A stretch of 64,000 nucleotides of DNA. Origin: Marinimicrobium agarilyticum DSM 16975. Its GTDB lineage: Bacteria; Pseudomonadota; Gammaproteobacteria; Pseudomonadales; Cellvibrionaceae. Numbering within the stretch: position 1 is the stretch's first letter; every line of letters begins with the position of its first letter. The position numbers were made by a program, and so were the translations under genes. Location: the NCBI RefSeq assembly GCF_000423345.1, contig NZ_AUHU01000003.1, positions 372,001 to 436,000 on the forward strand, in the 5' to 3' direction. Below the pieces are notes generated by a model that did no database searches, was not told where the DNA came from, and saw only the letters and a program-made list of their open reading frames with translations. Positions 1-8,328 of this stretch are shown here, piece by piece.

Positions 1-163
1 AGAAAAAATGGGTCAGGGGCTCGCCCATGGTGCGCTCGCAACTGACCGCCAGCAGAGCTTCCGCGGAGGGATTCATATGGCGCAGTCGCAGTTCTCCGTC
101 CACCAGGATGATAGCGGTGCTCAGGCTGTCGAGCAGCGGTTTATGGAGTTCTCCGGTGTTCAC
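1..163 (-). CDS. glnL: Nitrogen regulation sensor kinase NtrB/GlnL, N-terminal 54 residues (partial)
   Basis: This is the start of the two-component kinase that phosphorylates NtrC under nitrogen limitation; the rest lies beyond the left edge. Reading the minus strand from a GTG at 163-161 gives an uninterrupted frame containing LLDSLSTAIILVDGELRL and, further on, MNPSAEALL and GEPLTHFF. That is the pattern of the NtrB PAS domain. The frame is open to the window edge. The start is preceded by GGGAG about 10 bases upstream. Position downstream of glnA and a DUF4124 gene on the same strand is the usual gammaproteobacterial glnA-ntrB order. A sigma-54 promoter and an NtrC site lie upstream. The alternative is another PAS kinase, but context makes NtrB likely. 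Confidence 0.8.
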   Translation of the reverse strand, partial: MNTGELHKPLLDSLSTAIILVDGELRLRHMNPSAEALLAVSCERTMGEPLTHFF

Positions 164-250
164 TCAGTGGGGCTCCCGATTCAACGTGAAAGAAGGATGG
201 CCAGCGGATCGCATGCACCGCCTTGGAACACACCCTTATGAGCTGGTCTA

Positions 251-266
251 TGCAAAAAGCAATCCA
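251..266 (-). promoter_or_regulatory. Sigma-54 promoter for ntrB
   Basis: On the minus strand the 16 bases read TGGATTGCTTTTTGCA. This keeps the GG of the -24 element and the GC of the -12 element at the standard sigma-54 spacing. It would start transcription about 75 bases ahead of the ntrB start codon. The -24 box is imperfect (TGGATT instead of TGGCAC). Confidence 0.6.
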
Positions 267-337
267 ACTAAAGAGGGCGCGGAGCGCCCATTATTGGGCG
301 CCTTCAGAGGAGAGTGTAGGGGAGATTTTCTGGAATC

Positions 338-352
338 GCACCAAAATGGTGC
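338..352. promoter_or_regulatory. NtrC binding site upstream of ntrB
   Basis: GCACCAAAATGGTGC is a perfect match to the NtrC dyad GCACYW-N3-TGGTGC. It lies about 75 bases upstream of the sigma-54 promoter at 251-266, the geometry of an enhancer that activates or autoregulates ntrBC. The rest of the 164-416 gap contains a GC-rich hairpin (GGGCGC around 275-289) and no gene. Confidence 0.75.
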
Positions 353-416
353 TAGTGGCGTCGGCAGTCGCGCACGGCGCCTTTAAACGGTGCGTCAGGG
401 TGTTGCGCGCCACCGT

Positions 417-944
417 TCAATTCAGTTTTGACGGGCGGTGCACATAAATGGTGATTGTCTCGGTTTCCCGCAGCATGTTGCCATTCTCATCAATGATCAT
501 TCCGCGAATCTGATGCTCGCCGCGGAAGATTTCCTCGACCACATATTGGTTCGAGCGGGTTTCCGCCAGCAGCTCGCCGTCCAGGTAAAACGCAAAGGCA
601 TGCCCGGCAGCCAGGCCCGGGTTGGCGTTGAGCACAATGGGCAAGTCCCGCTGGCCCGGGTTCACATGGGACTCCGGGGCGGGGCTGGCCAGGCTGAGCT
701 CATAATCGATGGCGCTCTGCTCCTGGTCGTCGCCCCCGTTTCGGTTGCGGTAGGCGGGGCCCGGTTGCTGTTCGGGCAGGGTGTTCACGGGGGGCAGGGT
801 TTCGGCGCTCTCGGGTTGGGCACCATTGGGCGGACGGTCCGAATAGGAGACGTTCCCGTCCTCATCCACGCTCTTGTAGATGGCCTGCCCGAGCGTTGGA
901 GAGGCAAGCAGTGACAGCAGGGTACCAATAAGAATAGGGCGCAT
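417..944 (-). CDS. DUF4124 domain-containing secreted protein
   Basis: A 175-residue exported protein of unknown function. A signal peptide (MRPILIGTLLSLLASPTLGQA) is followed by a DUF4124 motif, IYKSVDEDGNVSYSDRPP, at about residues 22-40. After that comes a proline-rich, low-complexity stretch and a beta-rich C-terminal half (LPIVLNANPG, FYLDGELLAET) that resembles an immunoglobulin-like fold; the fold is inference. DUF4124 proteins commonly sit between glnA and ntrBC in gammaproteobacteria, as here. ATG at 944 is chosen; a TTG two codons upstream is also possible. It may be expressed by read-through past the terminator at 998-1029 or from its own promoter, which I could not identify. Confidence 0.75.
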   Translation of the reverse strand: MRPILIGTLLSLLASPTLGQAIYKSVDEDGNVSYSDRPPNGAQPESAETLPPVNTLPEQQPGPAYRNRNGGDDQEQSAIDYELSLASPAPESHVNPGQRDLPIVLNANPGLAAGHAFAFYLDGELLAETRSNQYVVEEIFRGEHQIRGMIIDENGNMLRETETITIYVHRPSKLN

Positions 945-997
945 AGTCAATTCTCAATAGGGCTTTTCCAGAGTGTAATCCCTGCCACTGAAAAAAC

Positions 998-1029
998 AAA
1001 AGCCCGCTCGGTTTCCCGGGCGGGCTTTT
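998..1029 (-). terminator. Rho-independent terminator of glnA
   Basis: A 14-base stem (AAAAGCCCGCTCGG with CCGGGCGGGCTTTT, one G-T pair) with a TTTC loop. On the minus strand it is followed by TTTTGTTTTTT, so it terminates transcription coming from glnA. Confidence 0.85.
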
Positions 1030-1057
1030 GGTCGGTTGCCGGCACAAGACCGGCTCC

Positions 1058-1176
1058 GCCTTTAGCGGCTAGCTCCTACCCCCGCTTTTGACAACTAGTG
1101 CCTGCGGTGGCTTTTAGCAACTAGCGTCTGCGGCGGTTTTTAACAACGAGTGCCTACAGCGGTTCTTAACAACTAT
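1058..1176. repeat. 26-bp imperfect tandem repeat overlapping the glnA stop codon
   Basis: Units start at 1058, 1084, 1110 and 1136, with a partial fifth copy at 1162-1176. Each begins G(C/T)(T/C)(T/C)TT and carries a (T)TAACAACTAG-like block. The partial copy includes the last two codons and TAA stop of glnA, so the array looks like repeated duplication of the gene's 3' end. The outermost unit (1058-1083) is the most degenerate. Confidence 0.8.
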
Positions 1177-2572
1177 AGTACAGCTCGAACTCGACCGGGT
1201 GCGGAGTCATGTTCAGACGCTCGATTTCTTCGCGCTTCAGTTCGATATACGCGTCGATCACATCGTCGGTGAACACGCCGCCTTCCTTCAGGAAGTCGCG
1301 GTCCGCATCCAGTGCGTCCAGCGCCATTTCCAGGCTGGAAGCCACGGTCGGGATGTTCTTGCCTTCTTCCGGCGGCAGATCGTACAGGTTCTTGTCCGCC
1401 GCATCGCCCGGGTGGATTTTGTTTTGCACGCCGTCCAGGCCAGCCATGAGCAGAGCGGCAAAGCTCAGGTAGGGGTTGGCGGTCGGGTCCGGGAAGCGGG
1501 TCTCGATACGACGGGCTTTGTCGCTGGAGACGTAAGGAATCCGGATGGAAGCAGAGCGGTTGCGGGCGGAGTAAGCCAGCATGACCGGGGCTTCAAAGCC
1601 GGGCACCAGACGCTTGTAGGAGTTGGTGGACGCATTACAGAAGGCGTTCAGGGCACGGGCGTGCTTGATGATACCGCCGATGTAGTACAGAGCGGTTTCG
1701 CTCATGCCGGCATAGCCGTCGCCTGCAAACTGGTTCTTGCCGTCTTTGGAGAACGACTGGTGCACGTGCATACCGGAACCGTTATCACCGATCAGCGGCT
1801 TGGGCATGAAGGTGGCGGTCTGGCCGAAAGCGTGGGCCACGTTGTGCACGCAGTACTTCAGAATCTGGACTTCGTCGGCCTTTTTCACCAGAGTGTTGGC
1901 GCCAACGCCAATTTCACACTGACCGGCGGTGGCCACTTCGTGGTGGTGTACTTCGATGACCAGGCCCATGGCTTCCATGGCGTCACACATGGCGCCACGC
2001 AGGTCGTTCAGAGAGTCGACCGGGGGAACCGGGAAGTAACCGCCCTTCACGCCCGGACGGTGGCCGGTGTTGCTGCCGTCATAGCTTTCGCTTGAGGACC
2101 AGGCCGCTTCTTCGGAGTTGATCTTGTAGAAGGCGCCACCCATGGAGGCGGCCCACTGAACGCTGTCAAAAACGAAGAACTCGGGTTCCGGGCCAAACAG
2201 AGCGGTATCGCCCAGACCGGTGGACTTCAGATATTCTTCGGCGCGCAGGCCGATGGAGCGCGGGTCGCGATCGTAGCCCTGCATGGTGGTCGGCTCGACG
2301 ATGTTGCAGCGAATGATCACGGTCGGGCTGTCGGAGAACGGGTCCATCACGGCGGTTTCGTCGTCCGGCATCAAAATCATGTCGGAATCGTTGATGCCTT
2401 TCCAGCCATTGATGGAAGAGCCGTCAAACATTTTGCCTTCTTCAAAGAAGTCCTCGTCCAGATCGCCGGCCGGGATGGTGACGTGCTGCTCTTTACCGCG
2501 GGTATCGGTAAAGCGCATGTCGACCCAGCGTGCTTCGTGCTCTTTGATCATGTCCAGTGTTTTTTTAGACAT
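1166..2572 (-). CDS. glnA: Glutamine synthetase type I
   Basis: ATP-dependent amidation of glutamate to glutamine, a cytoplasmic dodecamer central to ammonium assimilation. The 468-residue protein has the family's usual length. Visible signatures are [12 protein letters not shown] near residue 50, [10 protein letters not shown], the glutamate-binding [29 protein letters not shown] and the adenylylation-loop tyrosine in NLYDLPPEE, so GlnE control is expected. The start is set at MSKKTLDMI, which has GGAGG seven bases upstream; the frame stays open further upstream but that extension lies over the promoter. A sigma-54 promoter (2706-2721) and three NtrC sites (2775-2842) precede it. Its stop codon is embedded in a tandem repeat. 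Confidence 0.98.
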   Translation of the reverse strand: MSKKTLDMIKEHEARWVDMRFTDTRGKEQHVTIPAGDLDEDFFEEGKMFDGSSINGWKGINDSDMILMPDDETAVMDPFSDSPTVIIRCNIVEPTTMQGYDRDPRSIGLRAEEYLKSTGLGDTALFGPEPEFFVFDSVQWAASMGGAFYKINSEEAAWSSSESYDGSNTGHRPGVKGGYFPVPPVDSLNDLRGAMCDAMEAMGLVIEVHHHEVATAGQCEIGVGANTLVKKADEVQILKYCVHNVAHAFGQTATFMPKPLIGDNGSGMHVHQSFSKDGKNQFAGDGYAGMSETALYYIGGIIKHARALNAFCNASTNSYKRLVPGFEAPVMLAYSARNRSASIRIPYVSSDKARRIETRFPDPTANPYLSFAALLMAGLDGVQNKIHPGDAADKNLYDLPPEEGKNIPTVASSLEMALDALDADRDFLKEGGVFTDDVIDAYIELKREEIERLNMTPHPVEFELYYSC

Positions 2573-2705
2573 TGAATGCCTCCAATTGGTAATAGCCCCA
2601 CGGGCTACGGATAAGAAAACCGGTGCATTAAACCTTGTTTTAACGCCGTCGGCTACATCGGCATCGGCTTGTGCGCGTGTCGCCAGCGTTTGTGTGCAAA
2701 AAGAG

Positions 2706-2721
2706 GGCAAGATGTATGCCA
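2706..2721 (-). promoter_or_regulatory. Sigma-54 promoter for glnA
   Basis: On the minus strand: TGGCATACATCTTGCC, matching TGGCAC-N5-TTGC with intact GG and GC elements at the correct spacing. It lies about 135 bases upstream of the glnA start codon and 55-120 bases downstream of three NtrC sites. Confidence 0.85.
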
Positions 2722-2774
2722 TTTTGTGCAGGGGCCGCCGGTCGGTGCTTTAAAGGGCGCAGGGTGAGGAGGGT

Positions 2775-2842
2775 GCACCAAATTGGTCTTTTCCCCGCTC
2801 TAATATGGTGCACGCAAAGTCGGTTTTGCACTTAATTGGTGC
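2775..2842. promoter_or_regulatory. Cluster of three NtrC binding sites
   Basis: Three 15-base dyads: GCACCAAATTGGTCT (2775-2789), GCTCTAATATGGTGC (2797-2811) and GCACTTAATTGGTGC (2828-2842). All fit GCACYW-N3-TGGTGC with zero to two mismatches. Site centres are 22 and 31 bases apart. They form the enhancer for the glnA sigma-54 promoter and may also influence the divergent thiI promoter. Confidence 0.85.
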
Positions 2843-2852
2843 GTCCATGTTT

Positions 2853-2881
2853 TTGTTTGCGATTGCCGCTTGTTCTATAAT
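2853..2881 (+). promoter_or_regulatory. Sigma-70 promoter for thiI
   Basis: TTGTTT (2853-2858), a 17-base spacer and a perfect TATAAT (2876-2881), about 45 bases before the thiI start codon. Confidence 0.7.
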
Positions 2882-2925
2882 GCGCGCCTTTTCTCGCAAG
2901 CCGAATTTGCTAACAGTAGGCGCAC

Positions 2926-4383
2926 ATGCATTTTATCGTCAAGGTCTTTCCCGAAATCATCATCAAAAGCCCACCGGTGCGCAAACGCTTTATCAAGCAG
3001 TTGCGCGATAATCTGCGCCGGTTGCTACAGCCTCTGTCGGAGGACATTCACGTCAAGCGCGACTGGGAAAAGGTCGAAGTGCAGGCGCCCAATGGCGATG
3101 AGGTGTTGACCCGGCAGGTGGCGGACGTGCTGGCCCGAACCCCCGGTATCGACGCCTACGCGCTGGTACAGGCTTATCCGTTGGGCGATCTGGACGACAT
3201 ACTGGCCAAGGCTCGGGCGCACTGGTCCGAAGCGCTGGCCGGCAAGACCTTCTGTGTCCGGGTGAAGCGCAGCGGCAAGCACGACTTCAGCTCCACCGAT
3301 GTGGAGCGTTACGTCGGCGGCGGCCTGCTGCAACAGACCGAGGCGGCGGGCGTAAACCTGCGCAAACCGGACATTACCGTCAGGCTTGAGGTCAAGCGCC
3401 AGTGGCTTTACGTGGTGGCCCGCCAGGAGCGGGGGCTGGGTGGGTACCCTCTGGGCGCCCAGAACGACGCCGTCTTGTCACTGGTCTCTGGTGGCTTTGA
3501 TTCCATCGTGGCGAGCTACCTGACCATGAAGCGTGGCATGCGCACGCACTTCTGTTTCTTCAGTTTGGGCGGGCACGCCCACGAAATGGCGGTGAAAGAG
3601 GTCTCCTACTACCTCTGGCACAAGTATGGAGCGTCTCACAACGTCCAGTTCGTGACTGTGCCGTTCGAGGGCGTGGTGGCCGAGATTCTGGAGAAGGTGG
3701 ACAACGCCTACATGGGAGTGATCCTGAAGCGGATGATGCTCAGGGCGGCCAGTCGTGTAGCCGAAGAACTGAACCTTCAGGCTCTGGTGAACGGAGAGAG
3801 TGTGGCCCAGGTGTCGAGTCAGACCATTCCCAACCTCAATGCCATCGATCGGGCCACTGACACGCTGGTGTTGCGCCCGCTGGTGACCATGGACAAGCGG
3901 GATATCATCCAGCTCTCCCGGCACATCGGTACTGAAACCTATTCCGCCAATGTGCCCGAGTATTGTGGCGTGATTTCGGTCAAACCCACCACGGCGGCCA
4001 AGCTGTACCGGGTGGAGGCGGAAGAGGAGCGTTTTGATTCGGGTGTGCTCGATCAGGCGATTGCCGAGCGGCGTGTGACGCCAATCCACCATCTGGTAGA
4101 CGCCGGTGAGCCGGAGCTGGAAGTGCCGATCGAAACCGAACTGAGCGAAGGGGCGGTGGTGATTGATATCCGTCACCCGGATGAAATTGCGCTCAAGCCT
4201 CTGGCTTTGCCAGAGCAAAGTCTGCTACAAATACCCTTTTTCAGGCTGAACACGCAGTACCCGAGTCTCGATGAATCCCGCCAGTACCTGTTGTACTGTG
4301 AAAAGGGGGTAATGAGCCAGCTGCACGCGGCTCACCTGAGCGATGCCGGGTATCGCAATATCGGTGTATACCGCCCGGTGTGA
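2926..4383 (+). CDS. thiI: tRNA 4-thiouridine sulfurtransferase ThiI with rhodanese domain
   Basis: Transfers sulfur to uridine 8 of tRNAs and takes part in thiamine thiazole synthesis. The 485-residue protein is close to the E. coli length. Order of domains: N-terminal ferredoxin-like/THUMP region (about 1-165), PP-loop ATP pyrophosphatase with SGGFDS at 188-193, and a C-terminal rhodanese domain (about 400-485). The rhodanese cysteine is in LLYCEKGVMSQ (C458) and the partner cysteine in PEYCGVIS (C347), so the persulfide relay looks complete. It is divergent from glnA. Confidence 0.97.
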   Translation: MHFIVKVFPEIIIKSPPVRKRFIKQLRDNLRRLLQPLSEDIHVKRDWEKVEVQAPNGDEVLTRQVADVLARTPGIDAYALVQAYPLGDLDDILAKARAHWSEALAGKTFCVRVKRSGKHDFSSTDVERYVGGGLLQQTEAAGVNLRKPDITVRLEVKRQWLYVVARQERGLGGYPLGAQNDAVLSLVSGGFDSIVASYLTMKRGMRTHFCFFSLGGHAHEMAVKEVSYYLWHKYGASHNVQFVTVPFEGVVAEILEKVDNAYMGVILKRMMLRAASRVAEELNLQALVNGESVAQVSSQTIPNLNAIDRATDTLVLRPLVTMDKRDIIQLSRHIGTETYSANVPEYCGVISVKPTTAAKLYRVEAEEERFDSGVLDQAIAERRVTPIHHLVDAGEPELEVPIETELSEGAVVIDIRHPDEIALKPLALPEQSLLQIPFFRLNTQYPSLDESRQYLLYCEKGVMSQLHAAHLSDAGYRNIGVYRPV

Positions 4384-4405
4384 TGCCGATTTGAAGGAGA
4401 AGGTC

Positions 4406-4864
4406 ATGTCCCGCGAACCCTCCGCTGGCCAGAAATGGGGGCTGTTTGGCGTCTCGTTGCTGGTGGTGCTATTGTCAGTGGGGTCCACCCTGTACGTGAG
4501 CGGCATCCCGGCGGGTTTTTGGGGCAGTGATGATCCCGAGCCGGAGGCCCGTTACAAGCACATCACCCTCACTGACGCCGAAATGGCCTGCACCGCCAGG
4601 GCTCGCGAGGTGTTCGGGCCCCGCATGAAGCGCCTGCGGGTTGATCGCTTCTCCAGCCGTCTGGATAAGGCTGACGAACTGTTCAAGGTGTTTATGGAGG
4701 CGGATATCTACCCCAACGAGACTCGCGAAGGCGTGGCGCGGGACACCTTTATCAACTGCTTCACGGCCACCGATGCGCCCGAGATCGAGCTGTTCCAGTA
4801 TGCCAAGGACGGTGAGCAATTCATTGCCCCGGGCGAGGAAGAGAAAGGCATGTTCGGGCTGTAA
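4406..4864 (+). CDS. Small membrane-anchored protein of unknown function
   Basis: A 152-residue protein with one N-terminal transmembrane segment (about residues 12-32, WGLFGVSLLVVLLSVGSTLYV). A soluble, charged domain follows, with two cysteines (MACTARAR and FINCFTA) that could pair. I do not recognise a family. ATG 4406 is chosen because AAGGAGAAGG lies just upstream; the frame is open further back into thiI. It starts 22 bases after thiI and is probably co-transcribed with it. A function linked to thiI cannot be inferred. Confidence 0.75.
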   Translation: MSREPSAGQKWGLFGVSLLVVLLSVGSTLYVSGIPAGFWGSDDPEPEARYKHITLTDAEMACTARAREVFGPRMKRLRVDRFSSRLDKADELFKVFMEADIYPNETREGVARDTFINCFTATDAPEIELFQYAKDGEQFIAPGEEEKGMFGL

Positions 4865-4973
4865 CACTGAGTGGGGCGAGGCTCCAGTACGGGGCGTCGC
4901 CACCTGAAAAGCCAATCTCTGGCGTTTTATCGCACTTTATTTGCGGTTTTGCGCATTTTTCCCGCAATTTTCA

Positions 4974-5002
4974 TTTCTGTGTCGCCGTTACGTGGGTATA
5001 AT
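4974..5002 (+). promoter_or_regulatory. Probable typA promoter
   Basis: A perfect TATAAT at 4997-5002 with a weak -35 (TTTCTG, 4974-4979) at 17 bases, 38 bases ahead of the typA ATG. Confidence 0.5.
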
Positions 5003-5039
5003 GCCCGCCTTTTTCCAGAGTCCTCCCCTGAGAGTTTTC

Positions 5040-6863
5040 ATGACAGACCAATCCGCTATTCAGAACTTGCGCAACATTGCCATTATCGCCCACGTTGACC
5101 ACGGTAAGACCACGCTGGTCGACAAATTGCTGTCCCAGTCCGGCACCCTGGACCGACGCAGCGAGGGGGCCGAGCGCATCATGGACTCCAACGACCAGGA
5201 GAGAGAGCGCGGCATTACCATTCTGGCCAAAAACACCGCCATCAAGTGGCACGACTACCGCATCAACATCGTCGACACCCCCGGGCACGCCGACTTCGGC
5301 GGCGAAGTCGAGCGGGTACTGTCCATGGTCGACTCGGTGCTGCTTCTGGTGGACGCCGTTGACGGCCCCATGCCCCAGACCCGCTTCGTGACCAGCAAGG
5401 CCTTCGAGAAGGGCCTGAACCCGATCGTGGTCATCAACAAGGTCGACCGCCCCGGTGCCCGCCCGGATTGGGTCGTGGATCAGGTGTTTGACCTGTTTGA
5501 CACCCTGGGCGCGACCGAAGAACAACTCGACTTCCCGATCATCTACGCCTCGGCGCTGAACGGTGTGGCCGGTATGGACGCCGATGATCTGGCGGATGAT
5601 ATGACCCCGCTGTTCCAGATGATCGTCGATAACGTCAAAGCGCCGGATGTCGACATCGAAGGGCATTTCCAGATGCAGATCTCGGCGCTGGACTTCAATA
5701 GTTACGTCGGCGTTATCGGCCTGGGCCGCATCACCCGCGGCAGCCTGCGCCCCAACCAGCAAGTGGTCGTGGTCGATCACGAAGGCCACCAGCGCAAGGC
5801 CAAAGTCCTGCAGGTGATGGGCTATCACGGCCTGGAGCGTGTGGAGACCAGCCGCGCCACCGCCGGCGAGATCGTCTGCCTGACCGGTATTCCCAATCTG
5901 GGCATTTCCGACACTCTGTGCAGCCCCGAACACGTGGAGGCCATGCCGCCTCTGACCGTAGACGAGCCCACGGTAAGCATGACCTTTCAGGTCAACGATT
6001 CACCCTTCGCCGGTAAGGAAGGCAAATTCGTCACCTCGCGCAACATTCGCGAGCGCCTGGACCAGGAGCTGATTCACAACGTGGCCCTGCGCGTACGTCA
6101 GGGCGACAGTCCGGACAAGTTTGTGGTTTCCGGTCGCGGTGAGCTGCACTTGTCCGTGTTGATCGAAAACATGCGCCGTGAAGGTTTCGAACTGGGGGTA
6201 TCCCGCCCCGAAGTAATCCAGCGCGAAATCGACGGTAAGATCCAGGAGCCGTTCGAGCAGGTGGTGATTGACGTTGAAGAGCAGCACCAGGGTTCGGTGA
6301 TGGAAGAACTGGGCCTGCGCAAGGCGGAAATGACCAACATGGAGCCGGACGGTAAGGGCCGGGTGAAGTTGGAGTTCATGGTCCCCTCGCGCGGTCTGAT
6401 CGGTTTCCGGGGTCAGTTTCTGACCTTGACCTCTGGCTCGGGCATCATGACCAGTATTTTTGACCACTACGGTCCGGTGAAAGCCGGTGAAGACCACAAG
6501 CGTCAGAATGGTGTTCTGGTGTCGATGGTCAAGGGCAAGACGCTGGCTTACGGTCTGCACCCGCTGCAGGATCGTGGCCGTCTGTTTGTGGATTCCGGTG
6601 TGGATGTGTATGAAGGTCAGATCGTGGGTCTGCATTCGCGCAATAATGATCTGGTGGTGAATCCGACCAAGGCCAAGCAGCTGACTAACGTGCGTGCTTC
6701 GGGCACGGATGAGAACCTGACTCTGTCTCCGCCGGTCCGTCACACGCTCGAGCAGGCGCTGGAGTTTATCGAGGACGATGAGCTGGTGGAAGTCACGCCC
6801 CAGAGCATCCGTCTGCGTAAAAAGCACCTGACCGAGAACGAGCGTAAGCGGGCTAAAAAATAA
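5040..6863 (+). CDS. typA: Ribosome-associated GTPase TypA/BipA
   Basis: A translational GTPase of the EF-G family that acts in 50S assembly and stress adaptation. The 607-residue length fits the family. G1 is AHVDHGKT (17-24), switch II contains [14 protein letters not shown], and NKVDRPGA is G4. Domains II, III, V and the TypA-specific C-terminal region ([19 protein letters not shown]) follow in order. The start [12 protein letters not shown] is used rather than an upstream in-frame codon because the promoter overlaps that extension. It is a single-gene unit followed by 645 bases of repeats. Confidence 0.97.
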   Translation: MTDQSAIQNLRNIAIIAHVDHGKTTLVDKLLSQSGTLDRRSEGAERIMDSNDQERERGITILAKNTAIKWHDYRINIVDTPGHADFGGEVERVLSMVDSVLLLVDAVDGPMPQTRFVTSKAFEKGLNPIVVINKVDRPGARPDWVVDQVFDLFDTLGATEEQLDFPIIYASALNGVAGMDADDLADDMTPLFQMIVDNVKAPDVDIEGHFQMQISALDFNSYVGVIGLGRITRGSLRPNQQVVVVDHEGHQRKAKVLQVMGYHGLERVETSRATAGEIVCLTGIPNLGISDTLCSPEHVEAMPPLTVDEPTVSMTFQVNDSPFAGKEGKFVTSRNIRERLDQELIHNVALRVRQGDSPDKFVVSGRGELHLSVLIENMRREGFELGVSRPEVIQREIDGKIQEPFEQVVIDVEEQHQGSVMEELGLRKAEMTNMEPDGKGRVKLEFMVPSRGLIGFRGQFLTLTSGSGIMTSIFDHYGPVKAGEDHKRQNGVLVSMVKGKTLAYGLHPLQDRGRLFVDSGVDVYEGQIVGLHSRNNDLVVNPTKAKQLTNVRASGTDENLTLSPPVRHTLEQALEFIEDDELVEVTPQSIRLRKKHLTENERKRAKK

Positions 6864-6891
6864 ACCCGACTTAGTGGATCTTTGAGGGCAC

Positions 6892-7100
6892 GGCGGAGTG
6901 GGGGTATGGTGTTCATAGACCCGCCGTGAACCCATGACGTGAAAGGATTCACTAATGCCGCGATGGCATGGATGCCATGGAGCGGCCCCTGGGGGCTTCT
7001 CATCGGCATCCATGCCTCGGCTTTGGCTTCCTGCGTCGCCCTAACACCTACATCCATGTAGGCGTCAGAGAGTCTATGAACACCATACCCCCACTCCGCC
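6892..7100 (-). repeat. Hairpin element E1 (29-bp perfect inverted arms, 151-bp interior)
   Basis: Arms at 6892-6920 and 7072-7100 are perfectly complementary over 29 bases. Read on the minus strand, the interior begins TCTCTGA, contains GAGGCATGGATGCCGATG and ends TTCACGGCGG, as in E2. It carries about 100 extra bases, including a second inverted motif (GGCATGGATGCC). It lies just downstream of typA. No coding function is seen. Confidence 0.8.
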
Positions 7101-7130
7101 TCAATGCCAGCGAATTCACTTTGCTGGTTT

Positions 7131-7237
7131 CGTAGGGTACGGTAAGGCGTCAGCCGCCACCTACCAAAACTCCCCTCGGTTCTCCGGCATCGTCATCGAC
7201 CAAATTGGTGGGTGCGCTTCGCTTACCACACCCTACG
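7131..7237. repeat. Inverted pair of REP sequences (BIME-like)
   Basis: The left unit starts with the GTAG foot at 7132 and has a stem GGTACGGT/ACCTACC around AAGGCGTCAGCC. The right unit is in reverse orientation with its foot at 7233-7236 and stem GGTGTGGT/ACCCACC. Stems differ between units but pair within each, as in E. coli REPs. No gene is visible in the surrounding 6864-7508 gap. Confidence 0.7.
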
Positions 7238-7270
7238 TTCGTGGATACAAAGAGCGGATTCCCGCACTGA

Positions 7271-7380
7271 GGCGGCTACGGGGTACACCCGTCGAAGACT
7301 CTCTGAGGCATGGATGCCGATGAGAAGCCTACAGGGATGTATTCACGGCGGGTCTTCGACGGGTGTACCCCGTAGCCGCC
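7271..7380 (+). repeat. Hairpin element E2 (29-bp perfect inverted arms, 52-bp core)
   Basis: Arms at 7271-7299 and 7352-7380 are perfectly complementary. The core begins TCTCTGAGGCATGG and ends TATTCACGGCGG. The inner arm ends are AGAC and GTCT, the same as in E1, E3 and E4. It lies about 130 bases upstream of the TSUP gene. Confidence 0.85.
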
Positions 7381-7508
7381 GGACCTTAATGGAGCCATCC
7401 AAGCCTACCCTTTGAATCTTCCCCTTCACCCGTTATAGTTTCGTCGAAATAGGGCTGTCTATTCTGCTCTCGTCCTGAACAAGTATTTGTCGGAGAAAGA
7501 AAAAACGA

Positions 7509-8309
7509 ATGGATGTTTGGTGGTTATCGGGATTTGTCTTACTCGGCGCCGTGACCGGCCTGGTCGCCGGCTTGTTCGGCATTGGCGGTGGCGGCCTGAT
7601 GGTCCCGGTACTCACACTACTGTTCGCCGCCAAAACCTTTCCCGACCAACACCTCGTGCACTTGGCCCTGGGCACCTCCATGGCCGCCATCGTCCCCACC
7701 GCCATCGCCAGCCTTAAAGCCCACCACGGCCACAAAGCCGTACTCTGGCCCGTCGTTGCCCGACTCACCCCCGGCGTCCTGCTGGGAACCTTCGCCGCGA
7801 CCTTTCTGGCATCATCCCTGTCCTCCGAACCGCTGGCGATTTTCTTCTCCATCTTTATGACCTACGTCGCCGTCCAGATGGTACTCAACCGAAAACCCAA
7901 ACCCTCAAGACAGCTACCAGGCACCACAGCGCTGGTCACCACAGGCGCCGGTATCGGCGGCGTTTCGGCGTTGGTGGCCATTGGTGGAGGCACACTGACC
8001 GTGCCGTTTCTGACCTGGTGCAACGTGCGCCTACCGGTGGCCATCGGCACCTCGGCGGCGGTGGGCTTGCCCATCGCACTGGCGGGGGCGTTGGGGTATG
8101 TGGTGAACGGCTGGGGCGTGCCGGGGCTGCCGGCCAATACACTCGGTTATGTGTATTGGCCGGCGGTATTGGCCATTGCCTGCATGAGCTATTTTACCGC
8201 GCCCGTCGGGGCACGCCTGGCGCATCGCCTTCCGGTTCTTTGGCTCAAACGATTGTTTGCACTGCTATTGGTGGGTCTGGCGGTGGAAATGCTCCGGACG
8301 ATATTGTGA
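7509..8309 (+). CDS. TSUP (TauE/SafE) family membrane transporter
   Basis: A 266-residue inner-membrane protein of the sulfite/sulfonate exporter superfamily. The characteristic VAGLFGIGGGGLMVPVL repeat occurs near the N-terminus, with a second copy, GVSALVAIGGGTLTVPFL, in the middle; this is the internal duplication typical of the family. About eight hydrophobic helices are apparent. The substrate cannot be read from sequence; sulfite, sulfoacetate or another small anion are possible. GGAGAAAG lies upstream of the ATG. It converges with trmH with a gap of only 19 bases. Confidence 0.85.
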   Translation: MDVWWLSGFVLLGAVTGLVAGLFGIGGGGLMVPVLTLLFAAKTFPDQHLVHLALGTSMAAIVPTAIASLKAHHGHKAVLWPVVARLTPGVLLGTFAATFLASSLSSEPLAIFFSIFMTYVAVQMVLNRKPKPSRQLPGTTALVTTGAGIGGVSALVAIGGGTLTVPFLTWCNVRLPVAIGTSAAVGLPIALAGALGYVVNGWGVPGLPANTLGYVYWPAVLAIACMSYFTAPVGARLAHRLPVLWLKRLFALLLVGLAVEMLRTIL

Positions 8310-8328
8310 CGATTTTCGGGCGGAGCCT

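Noticed and set aside
275-306. GGGCGC hairpin downstream of the NtrC-ntrB control region
   Set aside because: It lacks a following T-run in either direction, so it is not called a terminator.
6000-7013. 337-codon open frame on the minus strand over the typA 3' end
   Set aside because: It is antisense to typA and enters the E1 repeat. No family features.
7131-7380. CRISPR-like spacing of repeats
   Set aside because: Repeats are inverted, differ in sequence and are not separated by regular spacers. No cas genes are present.
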